A DNA stretch of 46,454 nucleotides from JANXQE01 sp035294005 (GCA_035294005.1 DATGLT010000152.1:1-46454), one strand, 5' to 3'. Positions 32,722-42,437 are shown, numbered from the stretch's first letter. Program-made: numbers and translations. The notes: a model not told the origin generated them from the letters alone.

Positions 32722-33735
32722 TTACCGTTCCTGGGGCTTTTCGGCGGAACCTGTCTCCAGGGGACTGCCGGGCGCGCGGCCGCGAAACGACCGTTCCTCC
32801 AGGTTGTGGGGATCAAAAGGCCGAGGATAATCGCGCCACAACCACCGCATCATTTCGGGCAGAATTGCGCCGCCTTGCTTCTGGCCGTGGAGCCCGATGC
32901 CCCAGGTGTAGTTGATGTCATAGCCCTTTTTGCTGAGCCCTTCGACCAGTCGAACGTTTTGGTAATGCCAATCCCGGGTTGGATCGTATTTATCTCCCCG
33001 CAACGCCCGATTGTCATTCACCCCGTCCACGAAGAACGCGCGAATGGGTTTGCGGTCGGATTCCAGGACCTTCTCGGGATAGACATCGCCCCCGCGCAGG
33101 TTGACGAACGAGCCCACGATGCTGATAACCTTGTGAAATTTCTCCGGGCGTTCCCATGCAACGGTAAAAGCGGCAATCGCGCCGGAACTGGTGCCCGCAA
33201 TCGCATGCATCTCCGGGTCCGGTGAAAGGTTGTACTGCTTTTCGAGCACCGGGAGCAACTCATCGACAATCACGCGGGCGTATTTGTCATTGAGCCGATT
33301 GTATTCCTCGGGCCGGTTGGTAGTCCGGTCACCCCACTCTTTGGGATTGGGTTCCGGTTGCTCGGGAGTGCGGCCAGGGTTGATGAACACGGTAATCAGC
33401 ACGGGGATCTCGCGCCGCCAGGTCAGGTTATCAATGACGTTGGGCACGCGCATGTCGTCGTTGGTGGCGATCATGGCCTGGCCATCGTTGAAAATCATCA
33501 AGCCCGCAGCCTGGTTGGTGTCATACTGTGCCGGCACATAGACCCAATACGTATGCTGCGTGCCGGGAAAAACCTGGCTCGGGAGAGTGAAGGGCCCCCG
33601 TAGTTCCCCTTTGGGAACGCCGTCCTGCGGAAGTGAGTCCGGGCCGAGGTGATAAAACGCGTCTTCACCGGCGGCAACGCAAAAGTTCGGCAACAGACCT
33701 GCCACCAAGGCGGCGAGCGCAAGAAAAGGTTTCAT
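32722..33735 (-). CDS. Exported esterase of the Fes/ferulic-acid-esterase alpha/beta-hydrolase type
   Basis: 337 residues from ATG 33735, chosen because it opens a Sec signal peptide (FLALAALVAGLLPNFCVAAG). The fold has GPFTLPSQVFPGTQHTYWVY (entry strands), the nucleophile elbow AGTSSGAIAAF, a His near GIGLHGQKQGG and typical Asp positions. Such enzymes (COG2382, Fes-like) hydrolyse esters of siderophores, feruloyl sugars or similar. It is periplasmic or secreted. It diverges from the two-domain hydrolase gene, with a 105-bp spacer. The substrate is unknown. Confidence 0.85.
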   Translation of the reverse strand: MKPFLALAALVAGLLPNFCVAAGEDAFYHLGPDSLPQDGVPKGELRGPFTLPSQVFPGTQHTYWVYVPAQYDTNQAAGLMIFNDGQAMIATNDDMRVPNVIDNLTWRREIPVLITVFINPGRTPEQPEPNPKEWGDRTTNRPEEYNRLNDKYARVIVDELLPVLEKQYNLSPDPEMHAIAGTSSGAIAAFTVAWERPEKFHKVISIVGSFVNLRGGDVYPEKVLESDRKPIRAFFVDGVNDNRALRGDKYDPTRDWHYQNVRLVEGLSKKGYDINYTWGIGLHGQKQGGAILPEMMRWLWRDYPRPFDPHNLEERSFRGRAPGSPLETGSAEKPQER

Positions 33736-33840
33736 GATGCGAAGCATAACGGGATCGGCAAAAAAGGTCATTCACAGAAAAGCGCGGGGATTCTCGCCTG
33801 CCGCGTTGAATATCGGAAAGGATTTGGCGATTGTCCTGCC

Positions 33841-36147
33841 ATGAAGTGTTCATGGCGAATAACAGCAACCCTCGCCCTGGGGCTGCTGGTGAATCATCAA
33901 ACCCGCGCCGGCGCGCTCGAAACGCCCGACCTCCTGCAAGGAACCGATCGGCTGACCTTGCAGGGAGACATTGCTTCGAACCTTGTTGCCGGGGTGGACC
34001 GGTTTCTCCTCTACGAAATTTATCGCTCGGAAGCGCAAAGGCAACGGTATTGGCACCGGGATTACAGTTCCCCCGCCGCTTATGTTAAGTCGGTGGCGAC
34101 CAACCGCGCGAGTCTCGCCCACATCCTGGGAGTGCGCGATCAACGTGTGCCGTTTGGATCGCCCGAATTGGAGGAGACCCTGAGCGAGCCGGCACTGCTG
34201 TTGCGAACGCGCGATTACGACGTGCTGGCCGTGCGTTGGCCGGTGTTCACGGGTGTCCATGGCGAAGGCCTGTTGCTGTTGCCGCGCGATCGCCGCGTCC
34301 AGGCCCACGTCATCGCGATCCCCGATCCGACCCAAACGCCCGAGCAACTGGCCGGACTGGAGCCGGGCGTGCCGCCCGAGCAGCGGTATGCCACACGGCT
34401 CGCGGCCAGCGGTTGCCGCGTGCTGATCCCGGCCGTCGTTGGCCGTGAAATGATCCAACCTCAAGGAAGGGGCAGAATAACCGCCCGCGAATTTGTTTAC
34501 CGGCCGGCCTATGAATTGGGCAGGCACATCATCGGCTATGAAGTGCAGAAGGTCCTAGCGCTGGTCGATTGGCTGGAGAAAGATCGCAGCCCGGATCAAA
34601 AAATCGGGGTCGCGGGCTGGGGCGACGGCGGCATGCTCGCCTTGTATGCGGCGGCGCTCGATCCCAGGATCAGAGTGGCATGGGTCAGCGGTTATTTTTC
34701 GGACCGCCGATCGTTATGGCAGGAACCGGTAGACCGGAACGTGTTCGGGTTGTTGGAACAATTTGGAGACGCCGAACTGGCCAGCCTGGTGTATTCGAAC
34801 ACCTTGATTATCGAAGCGGCCAAAGCGCCCGAAGCGACCTACTCCGGAGCGGGCGTTGGCGCCCCCAGCCAGGTCGTCACACCTCCGTTGACGGAAGTGC
34901 AAAGCGAGTTCGAAAAAGCAGCGCGGTTGTGCGGGCTCAAGACCGACGATGCCAGGCTACAGTTCCACAGCAGCAGCCAAGGACACGGCCCTCCTTCCAC
35001 AACCGAAGCGACTCAAGCGTTCCTTAGTGCCCTGAGCCCCGGAACCGCGCTGGCCACGCCACCGGATATTTCAGCGAAACCGAACCGCGTAAGGGACGCG
35101 GCGGCACGTGAGTCCCGTCAAATTGACGAACTGGACCGCTTCACCCAAAGGTTGCTCGTCGAAAGCCCGTACGTGAGGCAGCAGTTCATGAAAGATCTGG
35201 ACACCAGCTCGCTCGAACGATTCCGCCAGACCTCAGAGCGTTACCGCCAAATATTCGGGCGCGACATTATCGGGCAGTTTGATCAGCCCTTGCTGCCGTT
35301 CAATGCGCGTACTCGGAAATCTTACGACAAAGAGAAATGGACCGGGTACGAGGTTGTTCTGGATGTTTTCCCGGACCTCATCGCGTACGGGCTGCTGTTG
35401 GTGCCCAAAGACCTTTCCGTAGGCGAACGCCGGCCGGTTGTGGTCTGCCAGCATGGACTGGAAGGCAGGCCTCAGGACACCATCGGCGAGGCCGGGTTCA
35501 ACTTCTATTCGGCATTTGCCGCCCGGCTGGCCGAGCAGGGATTCATCACGTTCGCCCCGCAAAACCTCTATATTTTTGGCGACCGCTTTCGGACGCTCCA
35601 ACGCAAAGCCAATCCCATCGGCAAAACGCTCTTTTCGGTCATGGTCCCCCAACACCAGCAGATTACCGAATGGCTTAAAACACTGCCTTTTGTGGACCCT
35701 GCCCGAATCGGGTTTTACGGCTTAAGTTACGGAGGCAAGTCCGCCATGCGGATACCGCCGCTGGTCACCAATTACTGCCTCTCCATCTGCTCGGCTGATT
35801 TCAACGATTGGGTATGGAAAAATGCATCGACGCGCAGCCCTTACAGTTATGCGTTTATGGGCGAATACGAAATCTTCGAATTCGACCTCGGAAGCACCTT
35901 CAACTACTCGGAAATGGCGGCGCTCATCGCCCCGAGGCCTTTTATGGTCGAACGCGGTCACATGGACGGAGTGTCGCCGGACGAAACCGTGGCTTATGAG
36001 TTCGCAAAAGTCCGTTACCTGTACGAAGCACAGCTCCACCTGCCTCCGGATGATTGCCAACTCGAAGTGTTTGTCGGCCCACACCAGGTCCATGGTGTCG
36101 GCACGTTCAAGTTCCTGCACGAGCACTTGCGCTGGCCGGAGAGATAG
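33841..36147 (+). CDS. Tandem two-domain alpha/beta-hydrolase, exported
   Basis: 768 residues from ATG 33841, where a signal peptide begins (TATLALGLLVNHQTRAGA). It carries two alpha/beta-hydrolase-like domains of about 350 residues each. Domain 1 (about 60-420) has an elbow VAGWGDGG, with Asp262 where the nucleophile should be. Domain 2 (about 480-765) has YGLSYGGKSAM with Ser629 as nucleophile, and RGHMDGVSPDE plus PHQVHGVGT supply the acid and His. So one domain looks classical and the other altered. The family may be an acetyl-xylan- or cinnamoyl-esterase-like carbohydrate esterase. An amidohydrolase and a DMT transporter follow on the same strand. Confidence 0.78.
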   Translation: MKCSWRITATLALGLLVNHQTRAGALETPDLLQGTDRLTLQGDIASNLVAGVDRFLLYEIYRSEAQRQRYWHRDYSSPAAYVKSVATNRASLAHILGVRDQRVPFGSPELEETLSEPALLLRTRDYDVLAVRWPVFTGVHGEGLLLLPRDRRVQAHVIAIPDPTQTPEQLAGLEPGVPPEQRYATRLAASGCRVLIPAVVGREMIQPQGRGRITAREFVYRPAYELGRHIIGYEVQKVLALVDWLEKDRSPDQKIGVAGWGDGGMLALYAAALDPRIRVAWVSGYFSDRRSLWQEPVDRNVFGLLEQFGDAELASLVYSNTLIIEAAKAPEATYSGAGVGAPSQVVTPPLTEVQSEFEKAARLCGLKTDDARLQFHSSSQGHGPPSTTEATQAFLSALSPGTALATPPDISAKPNRVRDAAARESRQIDELDRFTQRLLVESPYVRQQFMKDLDTSSLERFRQTSERYRQIFGRDIIGQFDQPLLPFNARTRKSYDKEKWTGYEVVLDVFPDLIAYGLLLVPKDLSVGERRPVVVCQHGLEGRPQDTIGEAGFNFYSAFAARLAEQGFITFAPQNLYIFGDRFRTLQRKANPIGKTLFSVMVPQHQQITEWLKTLPFVDPARIGFYGLSYGGKSAMRIPPLVTNYCLSICSADFNDWVWKNASTRSPYSYAFMGEYEIFEFDLGSTFNYSEMAALIAPRPFMVERGHMDGVSPDETVAYEFAKVRYLYEAQLHLPPDDCQLEVFVGPHQVHGVGTFKFLHEHLRWPER

Positions 36148-36239
36148 GGACAAGCGCAGCCCCCAGGGCTCGTGGGTTACCCGCGTCTCCATCCGTCACT
36201 TTTTCCTGACATCGGCCCGGCTTGACCTAAACTCCTCGC

Positions 36240-37337
36240 ATGAGACGTTCTGCTCGAACCGGGGTTTCCGTCGTGAACCACTTGGCTTTGGCTTTGATCA
36301 GTCTGGCCAGCGCCGGCGCACAAACCACCCCCGATGAAATCCTTCTGAAAGACTACAAACCGCATTCGATTTTCCAAATACCGGAAACTCGGATCGAAAG
36401 AGCACGGTATTCCGCCATCGACGTCCATTCCCACAATTACGCCCGCACCGATCCCGATATCGATCGTTGGGTCAAAACCATGGACGACGTTGGGTTGGAA
36501 AAAACCGTGATCTTGTCGGGCCAGGTGGGGACGAATTTCGATCAAACATTCGCTCGTTACCATAAGCACCCGGAGCGGTTTGAGGTATGGTGCGGCATCG
36601 ATTACACCGGGTTGAATGAGGGCGGGTACGGGCCCGCGGCAGTCGCCGAGCTGGAACGTTGTCACCGCGCCGGAGCGACGGGCGTCGGAGAATTAAGCGA
36701 CAAAGGCCGCGGACTGGGCGGCACGACGAATCATGCAGGCATGCACATCGACGATCCGCGAATGGACTCGATTCTAAATAAATGCGCCGAGCTGCACATG
36801 CCGGTGAACATTCACGTAGGCGAGGACAAATGGATGTATGAGCCCATGGATGCAACCAATGACGGGCTGATGAACGCGTGGAAATGGCGCGTGCCAAATG
36901 AACCCTCGGTGCTGCAGCATGATGAAGTCGTTGCAACGCTCGAACGCGCCGTCGCCAAACACCCGCACACCGTGTTCATTGCGTGCCACTTTGCCAACTG
37001 CTGCTCGGACCTAAAGCGCCTCGGAGCCATGCTGGACAAATATCCCAATCTTTACGCGGACATGGGGGCACGCTTTGCCGAGATAGCCCCAATCCCGCGA
37101 TTCATGAGAAGCTTCTTTCAGCGATACCAGGATCGTCTGCTTTACGGAACCGACATGGATCCCAATCCCGGAATGTTCCGCGTGAGCTTCCGGTTGCTTG
37201 AAACCGAGGATGAGCACTTCTACCCGGAATATTTTTCCAAATATCACTGGGCCTGGTACGGGTTCGGCCTGCCGGATTCCGTTCTCAAGAAAATATACCG
37301 GGATAACGCTCGCCGGATCCTGGCGGGGGCGCAATAA
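36240..37337 (+). CDS. Amidohydrolase-fold (Amidohydro_2) protein, exported
   Basis: 365 residues with a signal peptide (hydrophobic VVNHLALALISLASAG). The TIM-barrel metal motif is DVHSHNY (His63, His65). Further metal or catalytic His and Asp appear in MPVNIHVGEDKW, FIACHFAN and YGTDMDPNPG, so all expected ligands are present. Members hydrolyse or decarboxylate aromatic, lactone or amide compounds; the reaction cannot be picked from sequence. It lies 92 bp after the two-domain hydrolase and 11 bp before the DMT transporter, so co-transcription is possible, suggesting a catabolic or detoxifying role for a compound exported later. Confidence 0.85.
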   Translation: MRRSARTGVSVVNHLALALISLASAGAQTTPDEILLKDYKPHSIFQIPETRIERARYSAIDVHSHNYARTDPDIDRWVKTMDDVGLEKTVILSGQVGTNFDQTFARYHKHPERFEVWCGIDYTGLNEGGYGPAAVAELERCHRAGATGVGELSDKGRGLGGTTNHAGMHIDDPRMDSILNKCAELHMPVNIHVGEDKWMYEPMDATNDGLMNAWKWRVPNEPSVLQHDEVVATLERAVAKHPHTVFIACHFANCCSDLKRLGAMLDKYPNLYADMGARFAEIAPIPRFMRSFFQRYQDRLLYGTDMDPNPGMFRVSFRLLETEDEHFYPEYFSKYHWAWYGFGLPDSVLKKIYRDNARRILAGAQ

Positions 37338-37348
37338 GCCGCCGTCGG

Positions 37349-38305
37349 ATGAGCGCCGAGGTTTCCGCAAACCGGCCTTGTGAGGAGGTCTCGATCGCGC
37401 ACAAGAATGCGCAGGTCAGGCAGGGGCTGGTTTTGGGCGGAGCGGCGGTCGTCTTTTGGTCGTTCGGCTCTTCGCTGGTTTATCTTGGAGCCCGGGAAGC
37501 GGGCACGTGGCGGCTGATCGCGATTGCTTCGCTATGCAGCGGGACGCTGCAGCTGGTGTGGAGGCGGCTTTGCAATGGCGAGTTGCGCAGCGCGATTTTT
37601 TTGCCCTGGCGCTTGTGGGCGGTACCGATGGCCTGCTTCGTCACCTATGGATTGGTTTGGCCCACCGCTTTAGCCGGCGCGACCGCAGACCAGGTGGGCG
37701 GAGTTAACCTGATCAACTACCTGTGGCCGGTGCTGACCCTGCTCTTCAGTGTGGCGTGTGTTCCCGGCGTGAAATTCACGGGCCGGCTGGCCATTGCAAT
37801 GAGCCTCGCGGCGGCGGGCCTGATCTGCGCCAACGCCGCGCAGTTGCACACGTTTTTGAATCCTCCCGGCAGCTCTCATGCGCCGCGGGCGCCATACGCA
37901 TTGGCCCTCATCGCCGCCATAACATGGGCAGGCTATTCCGCGTTCCTGGCGCGATGGAAAGATTGGTCGAGGAATTACGTCACCAGCCCGATGGGCTTTA
38001 TCACGCTCGGCATTGTTGGTTGCGTGGTGTTGGCGCTTCGAACGAACGGTCCCGCGCGTGAGATCAGCCCTCTGGGCCTCGGTTGCACTCTGCTATACGG
38101 GCTCGGCCCGCTGGGCGCAGGTTATCTTATGTGGGAACTGGCCCTTTCCCGGGCAAAAGTGCAGTCGCTGAGCGTGCTCGCGGCGGCTACGCCTGTTCTT
38201 TCAACAATTATCCTGTGCGTGTTCCTCAAACGAACGCCGGGACTGGACCTGCTGTTCGCCGCTCTGCTGGTGAGCGCCGGCGTCATTCTGAGCATCAAAG
38301 AGTGA
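37349..38305 (+). CDS. EamA-family DMT transporter (YddG-like)
   Basis: 318 residues with about ten hydrophobic helices in two halves of five. GGAAVVFWSFGSSLVYLGAR opens the first half and ALALIAAITWAGYSAFLARW the second, consistent with two EamA repeats. YddG-type members export aromatic or other amino acids. The first 25 residues form a polar N-terminus. It is tail to tail with the pseudopilin gene, 3 bp apart. It follows the amidohydrolase gene closely and may export its product, which is an inference. Confidence 0.85.
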   Translation: MSAEVSANRPCEEVSIAHKNAQVRQGLVLGGAAVVFWSFGSSLVYLGAREAGTWRLIAIASLCSGTLQLVWRRLCNGELRSAIFLPWRLWAVPMACFVTYGLVWPTALAGATADQVGGVNLINYLWPVLTLLFSVACVPGVKFTGRLAIAMSLAAAGLICANAAQLHTFLNPPGSSHAPRAPYALALIAAITWAGYSAFLARWKDWSRNYVTSPMGFITLGIVGCVVLALRTNGPAREISPLGLGCTLLYGLGPLGAGYLMWELALSRAKVQSLSVLAAATPVLSTIILCVFLKRTPGLDLLFAALLVSAGVILSIKE

Positions 38306-38308
38306 CCG

Positions 38309-39022
38309 CTACTGGGGCAGCCCCTGCGGCGGGCCCGGCGGGTACCTGAATTCCTCAATCACAGCCCAAAGGTTTTCAGGATACAACTCGCCGTATTTTT
38401 TGACGAACCTAACGCTTCCGTCTACGAAGGCAAAGTTGGAGACCTGCCCATGCCGCGCGTGTTCGATCTCTTCAAAATCGTTCCCGCGTTTTCCCTGGTC
38501 GATATCCATGTGGACATGCCGGGAGCCGGTCCGTTTCTCACCGAACAGAATTGTGTCGCTCGGCTTTTTAATCGCCGCAACTTTCATCCCATGCGCGAAT
38601 TTCCATTGCTGAACGAGTTTATAATCGGCAGGGCTCAAGCTCACTTTAAAGTAATCATTGAAGCCATTGATCAGGTAACTGCGATTGGGGCTTACGTCGT
38701 TTTGGACCAATCCGGCGATTCCGAAATGGTCGCTCGGGCAGGCGAGGATCTGCCAGTTCAGGTAATAAGGCTTGAGCTTGTGCGGCCAGGCATTGGTCGT
38801 AAGACGGCGCGGGGGGAATTCCTCGTCGTGGTCATTCGAGTACATTGTGGCGGCCATCGTAAGTTGCCGCATTTTGTTCAAGCAACTCGTCTGGTTGGCT
38901 TTGAGTTTCGCTCGCGCTATGGACGGCATCAACAGCGCCAGGAGAATTGCAATAATGGAAATGACGACCAGCAATTCAACCAGTGTGAATGCAGCCGTCC
39001 GCGCGAAATGTTTTTGACCCAT
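38309..39022 (-). CDS. Pseudopilin-like secreted protein (H-x9-DG)
   Basis: 237 residues. The type IV prepilin motif AFTLVELLVVISIIAILLAL lies at residues 11-30, after a short basic leader. The C-terminal body has HARHGQVSNFAFVDGSVRF, which contains H-x9-DG. CPSDHF and SYLINGFNDYF are common features of this paralogous group. It is a second family member in this window, 35 kb from the first and only loosely similar. No pilus or type II secretion gene is nearby. Its function is unknown. Confidence 0.85.
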   Translation of the reverse strand: MGQKHFARTAAFTLVELLVVISIIAILLALLMPSIARAKLKANQTSCLNKMRQLTMAATMYSNDHDEEFPPRRLTTNAWPHKLKPYYLNWQILACPSDHFGIAGLVQNDVSPNRSYLINGFNDYFKVSLSPADYKLVQQWKFAHGMKVAAIKKPSDTILFGEKRTGSRHVHMDIDQGKRGNDFEEIEHARHGQVSNFAFVDGSVRFVKKYGELYPENLWAVIEEFRYPPGPPQGLPQ

Positions 39023-39281
39023 ATTGTGCCGTTTCCGGAGGCAGTCCGCTTAGCCGCCAATCGTGCTCTCTCTTTGACAGACCCCGGCCGCAGTCGTTTT
39101 GTTTCAAAAAATCGATGACTAACCAGTCACTGTTCCTAATGCTCCTTGCGCTTTGGCATCGGGGCGTGATTACCTCCCCTGCACTCATCAGGAATTGGGG
39201 GCCCAGCCGCGACAGCGCGCCCAATGAGCGGTGTGCTATATTGGGCCACAATCGGATTTATCGGATTTTTCAGGCCGAAAT

Positions 39282-41348
39282 ATGGGTAAAAAACGAGTTA
39301 TCGTGATTGGCGGCGGTTTTGGTGGTGTTAAATGCTGCCAAACGCTCTGCCGTGAATTGGATCATTCACAAGTCGAAGTAGTCCTGTTCGATCGCCAGAA
39401 TCACCTCGTGTTCAGCCCGCTCCTGGCAGAAGTGGCCGGCTCGTCGATTAACCCTTTGGACGTGGTCGTCCCGCTGCGTCAACTCCTCCCGAACGTGTTC
39501 TGCCGAACCGAGGAGATTCATAACATTGATTTTGCAAAAAACGAGGTCGAGTACCACGGCGAGGACAACCAGGCCGCGCGCATGCACTATGATCAGCTCG
39601 TTATCGCCTGCGGAAATGTCACTAACCTCAATGTCGTGCCCGGCATGGCCGACCACGCGTTCCCGCTCAAAACGGTCGCGGATGCCATCAAGCTTCGCTC
39701 GCATGTAATGGAGCAGATGGAGCAAGCTGAAATTTCCGAAGACGCCGACCGTAAGCGCTGGCACCTGACGGTGCTGGTGGTTGGCGGCGGTTACAGCGGT
39801 GTGGAAGCCGCCGGGGAAATCAACGATCTGATCCGTGACAGCGCGTGTTACTTTCACCGGTGGAAAGTGGCGGATTCCAAGGTCGTGCTAATCCATTCGC
39901 GGGACCAAATCCTCCCGGAGATCAGCCCGGGCCTGCGGGAGTTTGCGAGAAAGAAGATGGAGGAAGCCGGCGTGCACATGGTGCTGAATGCGAGGGTGAC
40001 CTCCGCGACGCATGAAGGAGTTGCGTTGCAGGACGGCACGTTCCACAAAGGCGGCACAATCGTTTGCACGATCGGAAGCTCGGCTGCCCCGATTACTTCA
40101 GGTTTAAAAGCGGCGAAGGAAAAAGGCAGAATTTCAACCGAGCCGGACACGCGGGTGAAGGGGTTTAATAACGTGTGGGCGATCGGCGATTGCGCCTGCA
40201 TTGTCAATTCGCTGAATGGGGAAGTCTCGCCAACCACAGGCCAATTCGCCGAGCGCCAGGGGCGTCAATGCGCCCAGAATATCTGCCGGGTCATGCGCGG
40301 CCAGCCTACCAGGCCGTTTCGGTTTAAGTTGCTTGGCGAACTTTGTTCGATTGGGGGGCATTCCGCTGTGGCCGATCTTTTCGGAATGCATCTTTCGGGG
40401 TTTCTTGCGTGGTTCGCTTGGCGCGGTGTGTACCTTTTCAAACTGCCGACGATCGGGCGCCGAATGCAGGTCGGGTTCGATTGGGCGTCGTTGTTGTTGT
40501 TTCCCAGGGATCTCGCGTACGTTCGCACGGAACAAACGGAGCGTGTCTCACACGCACATTACGATGCCGGCGATTTCATCTTTAGAAAAGGCGATGCCCC
40601 CACCAATTTTTACGTTCTTGAACAGGGTGAAGTTGAAGTGTTGAGATCCGCCGACGGCATGGACGGCGCGCCTGCTTCAAACGGCGCAGGGTACGAAGTG
40701 GTCGCCGTTCTGGGTGCCGGCTGTTTCTTTGGGGAACGCGCGCTGCTGGGGAACCGAGTTCGGGCGATGTCGGTTCGCGCGCGCACGACGGTGGAAGTCC
40801 TGGTCATGGGACGCAATGTCTTTGGCCAGGTTTCCGGCGCGCTCAAGCCGCTCAAGGATGCACTGACCCAAACCTTGAACCGCCGGGCCGTGGACGTGTG
40901 GCAGGACCGCCCCCAGGTTTACGAGCTTCTCAGGTCGACTCCTGCGCGGCAATTAATGGAACCGGTTCCTGATCCGCTGCTCAAGCCCACCGCCACGATG
41001 AAGGAGGTGGGGCAGGCTTTTGTCGAGCACGGCCACGAATTCTTTTATGTTTCAGCCGACGGCCAAACTGTGGATGGCGTGGTCACGATCACAGACTTGC
41101 TGCGCGCTCAGCCTGCGGGTGCTTCCTATTTGACGCCGGTGACGGATTTCATGACGCGCAATCCAGTTACCGTCGCTTTGGACGACGATTGTTCCATAGT
41201 TGCATCGGCCTTCAGGGAATACAGGTTGAAAAGCCTGCCGGTCGTTGAGAAAAAAGACAGTCGTCGCCTTGCCGGCTGCATTCGTTTGCGGCGCTTGATG
41301 GCTTTTGTTTTGAACCAAACAGCACACCTGGAGAAGGCGCCCAGCTGA
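39282..41348 (+). CDS. NDH-2-type NAD(P)H dehydrogenase fused to cNMP-binding and CBS domains
   Basis: 688 residues from ATG 39282, chosen because it starts two codons before the Rossmann strand; an upstream in-frame start adds 17 irrelevant residues. Residues 1-about 400 are type II NADH dehydrogenase: FAD motif IGGGFGGVKCC (9-19), NAD motif LVVGGGYSGVEAAGE (about 163-177), NNVWAIGDCA for FAD O2 contacts, and the membrane-helix region. Residues about 425-540 are a cNMP-binding domain (GDFIFRKGDAPTNFYVLEQG, CFFGERALLGNRVR). Residues about 550-680 are two CBS motifs (TPARQLMEPVPDPLLKPTAT, TPVTDFMTRNPVTVALDDD). This implies a respiratory quinone reductase with built-in nucleotide sensing. Confidence 0.88.
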   Translation: MGKKRVIVIGGGFGGVKCCQTLCRELDHSQVEVVLFDRQNHLVFSPLLAEVAGSSINPLDVVVPLRQLLPNVFCRTEEIHNIDFAKNEVEYHGEDNQAARMHYDQLVIACGNVTNLNVVPGMADHAFPLKTVADAIKLRSHVMEQMEQAEISEDADRKRWHLTVLVVGGGYSGVEAAGEINDLIRDSACYFHRWKVADSKVVLIHSRDQILPEISPGLREFARKKMEEAGVHMVLNARVTSATHEGVALQDGTFHKGGTIVCTIGSSAAPITSGLKAAKEKGRISTEPDTRVKGFNNVWAIGDCACIVNSLNGEVSPTTGQFAERQGRQCAQNICRVMRGQPTRPFRFKLLGELCSIGGHSAVADLFGMHLSGFLAWFAWRGVYLFKLPTIGRRMQVGFDWASLLLFPRDLAYVRTEQTERVSHAHYDAGDFIFRKGDAPTNFYVLEQGEVEVLRSADGMDGAPASNGAGYEVVAVLGAGCFFGERALLGNRVRAMSVRARTTVEVLVMGRNVFGQVSGALKPLKDALTQTLNRRAVDVWQDRPQVYELLRSTPARQLMEPVPDPLLKPTATMKEVGQAFVEHGHEFFYVSADGQTVDGVVTITDLLRAQPAGASYLTPVTDFMTRNPVTVALDDDCSIVASAFREYRLKSLPVVEKKDSRRLAGCIRLRRLMAFVLNQTAHLEKAPS

Positions 41349-41394
41349 ACCTTGCTTGGCCACGGCTGAACCGGACCGGGCGTAGGGTCGCCTG

Positions 41395-42360
41395 TCACCT
41401 GTTCACCGGAGCGGCGGGCGCGTGCAGTTCGGCAAGCGTCATTCCTTCGCGGCGCAGCAGGATTGCTTCGACTTTGGGAACATACATTTGCGTTTCGGCA
41501 GGCAGACGCGAGGCGATCGCCTCGTAGCTGCGCGTTCGGGAATGTTTGAGCAGTTCGTCGACAGTTCCTTCTCCGCAATTGTAAGCGGCGAGCGCCAACC
41601 GCCACTCCCGAAAGTGACGATGCAAATAGTTCAAGTAGTGGGCCGCCGCGCGGGCGCTGGGCTCTGGATTCAACCGCTGATCCCAGGGCCATGTCGTTCT
41701 GAGCCCGTAACGACGCGCCGTTGCCGGCATCAGTTGAAAGAGGCCCGCCGCGCCCGCAGGGCTGCGGACCCGCGGATCGAACGAGGATTCAACTTCCGCA
41801 ATCCAAATCAACTCGGGTGGGACCCGTTCGGAAACGAAAATCGATTTCAATCGGGGCACGAACGGACGTGCCGCTTCGGGATACGGCCGATCAGCGAACT
41901 GGGTGACCCATACTTCGCGCTCCTGCCGCGCGGTTGGTTTGACAGGAACTGAAGGCTTGCCGGGCTCGGGTTTTGGCGCCGGGATGATCAGCTCGAGCTG
42001 GTTCGCCACTTCCAGGTCATCGAGGTGAACTTTAAGCCAAAGCGCATACGGCAGTGTCTCCTCGTATTGTTCCAGTAACGGAATTGCGGTGTGGGCGGCG
42101 TCTCTTAACCCGGCCAGGTCGAGCACGTACTGGCCCTGGAACTCCTTTTGCAAGTCCGCAAGGATCTTCCGCACCTTCTCGCGGTCGGCCTGCTGCAGCG
42201 TCCGCAACACGTCTTCGTCGAGGTTTCCCTTCGCCCATTGCTGCGCCGATGAGACCAGGTCGTCAAACGTGATGGTATCGTCCTGGGCTTGGGACGTCCT
42301 CGAAACCGCGGAAACGAGCATGGACGCCAGCAAGAGAGCTCGGGTGGGCCCGCTTTTCAT
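41395..42360 (-). CDS. Lytic transglycosylase, SLT/MltD-like
   Basis: 321 residues from ATG 42360, where a signal peptide begins (LLLASMLVSAVSRTSQAQ). The C-terminal half is a goose-lysozyme-like SLT domain: IAEVESSFDPRVRS with catalytic Glu191, GAAGLFQLMPATARRYGL, and AYNCGEGTVDELL. It cleaves peptidoglycan in the periplasm, leaving 1,6-anhydromuramic ends. The N-terminal 150 residues are helical with a Pro-rich linker; no LysM repeats are present. It is convergent with the NDH-2 fusion gene, 46 bp apart. The next gene upstream on the strand is a TIM-barrel protein. Confidence 0.9.
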   Translation of the reverse strand: MKSGPTRALLLASMLVSAVSRTSQAQDDTITFDDLVSSAQQWAKGNLDEDVLRTLQQADREKVRKILADLQKEFQGQYVLDLAGLRDAAHTAIPLLEQYEETLPYALWLKVHLDDLEVANQLELIIPAPKPEPGKPSVPVKPTARQEREVWVTQFADRPYPEAARPFVPRLKSIFVSERVPPELIWIAEVESSFDPRVRSPAGAAGLFQLMPATARRYGLRTTWPWDQRLNPEPSARAAAHYLNYLHRHFREWRLALAAYNCGEGTVDELLKHSRTRSYEAIASRLPAETQMYVPKVEAILLRREGMTLAELHAPAAPVNR

Positions 42361-42437
42361 GAAGCCCGATTTGAGTGCAATTTCCGTAGCTTCGGTGCCC
42401 CGCAATTGTGGCGGTTTACGAACCAAAGCGCCGAGCG

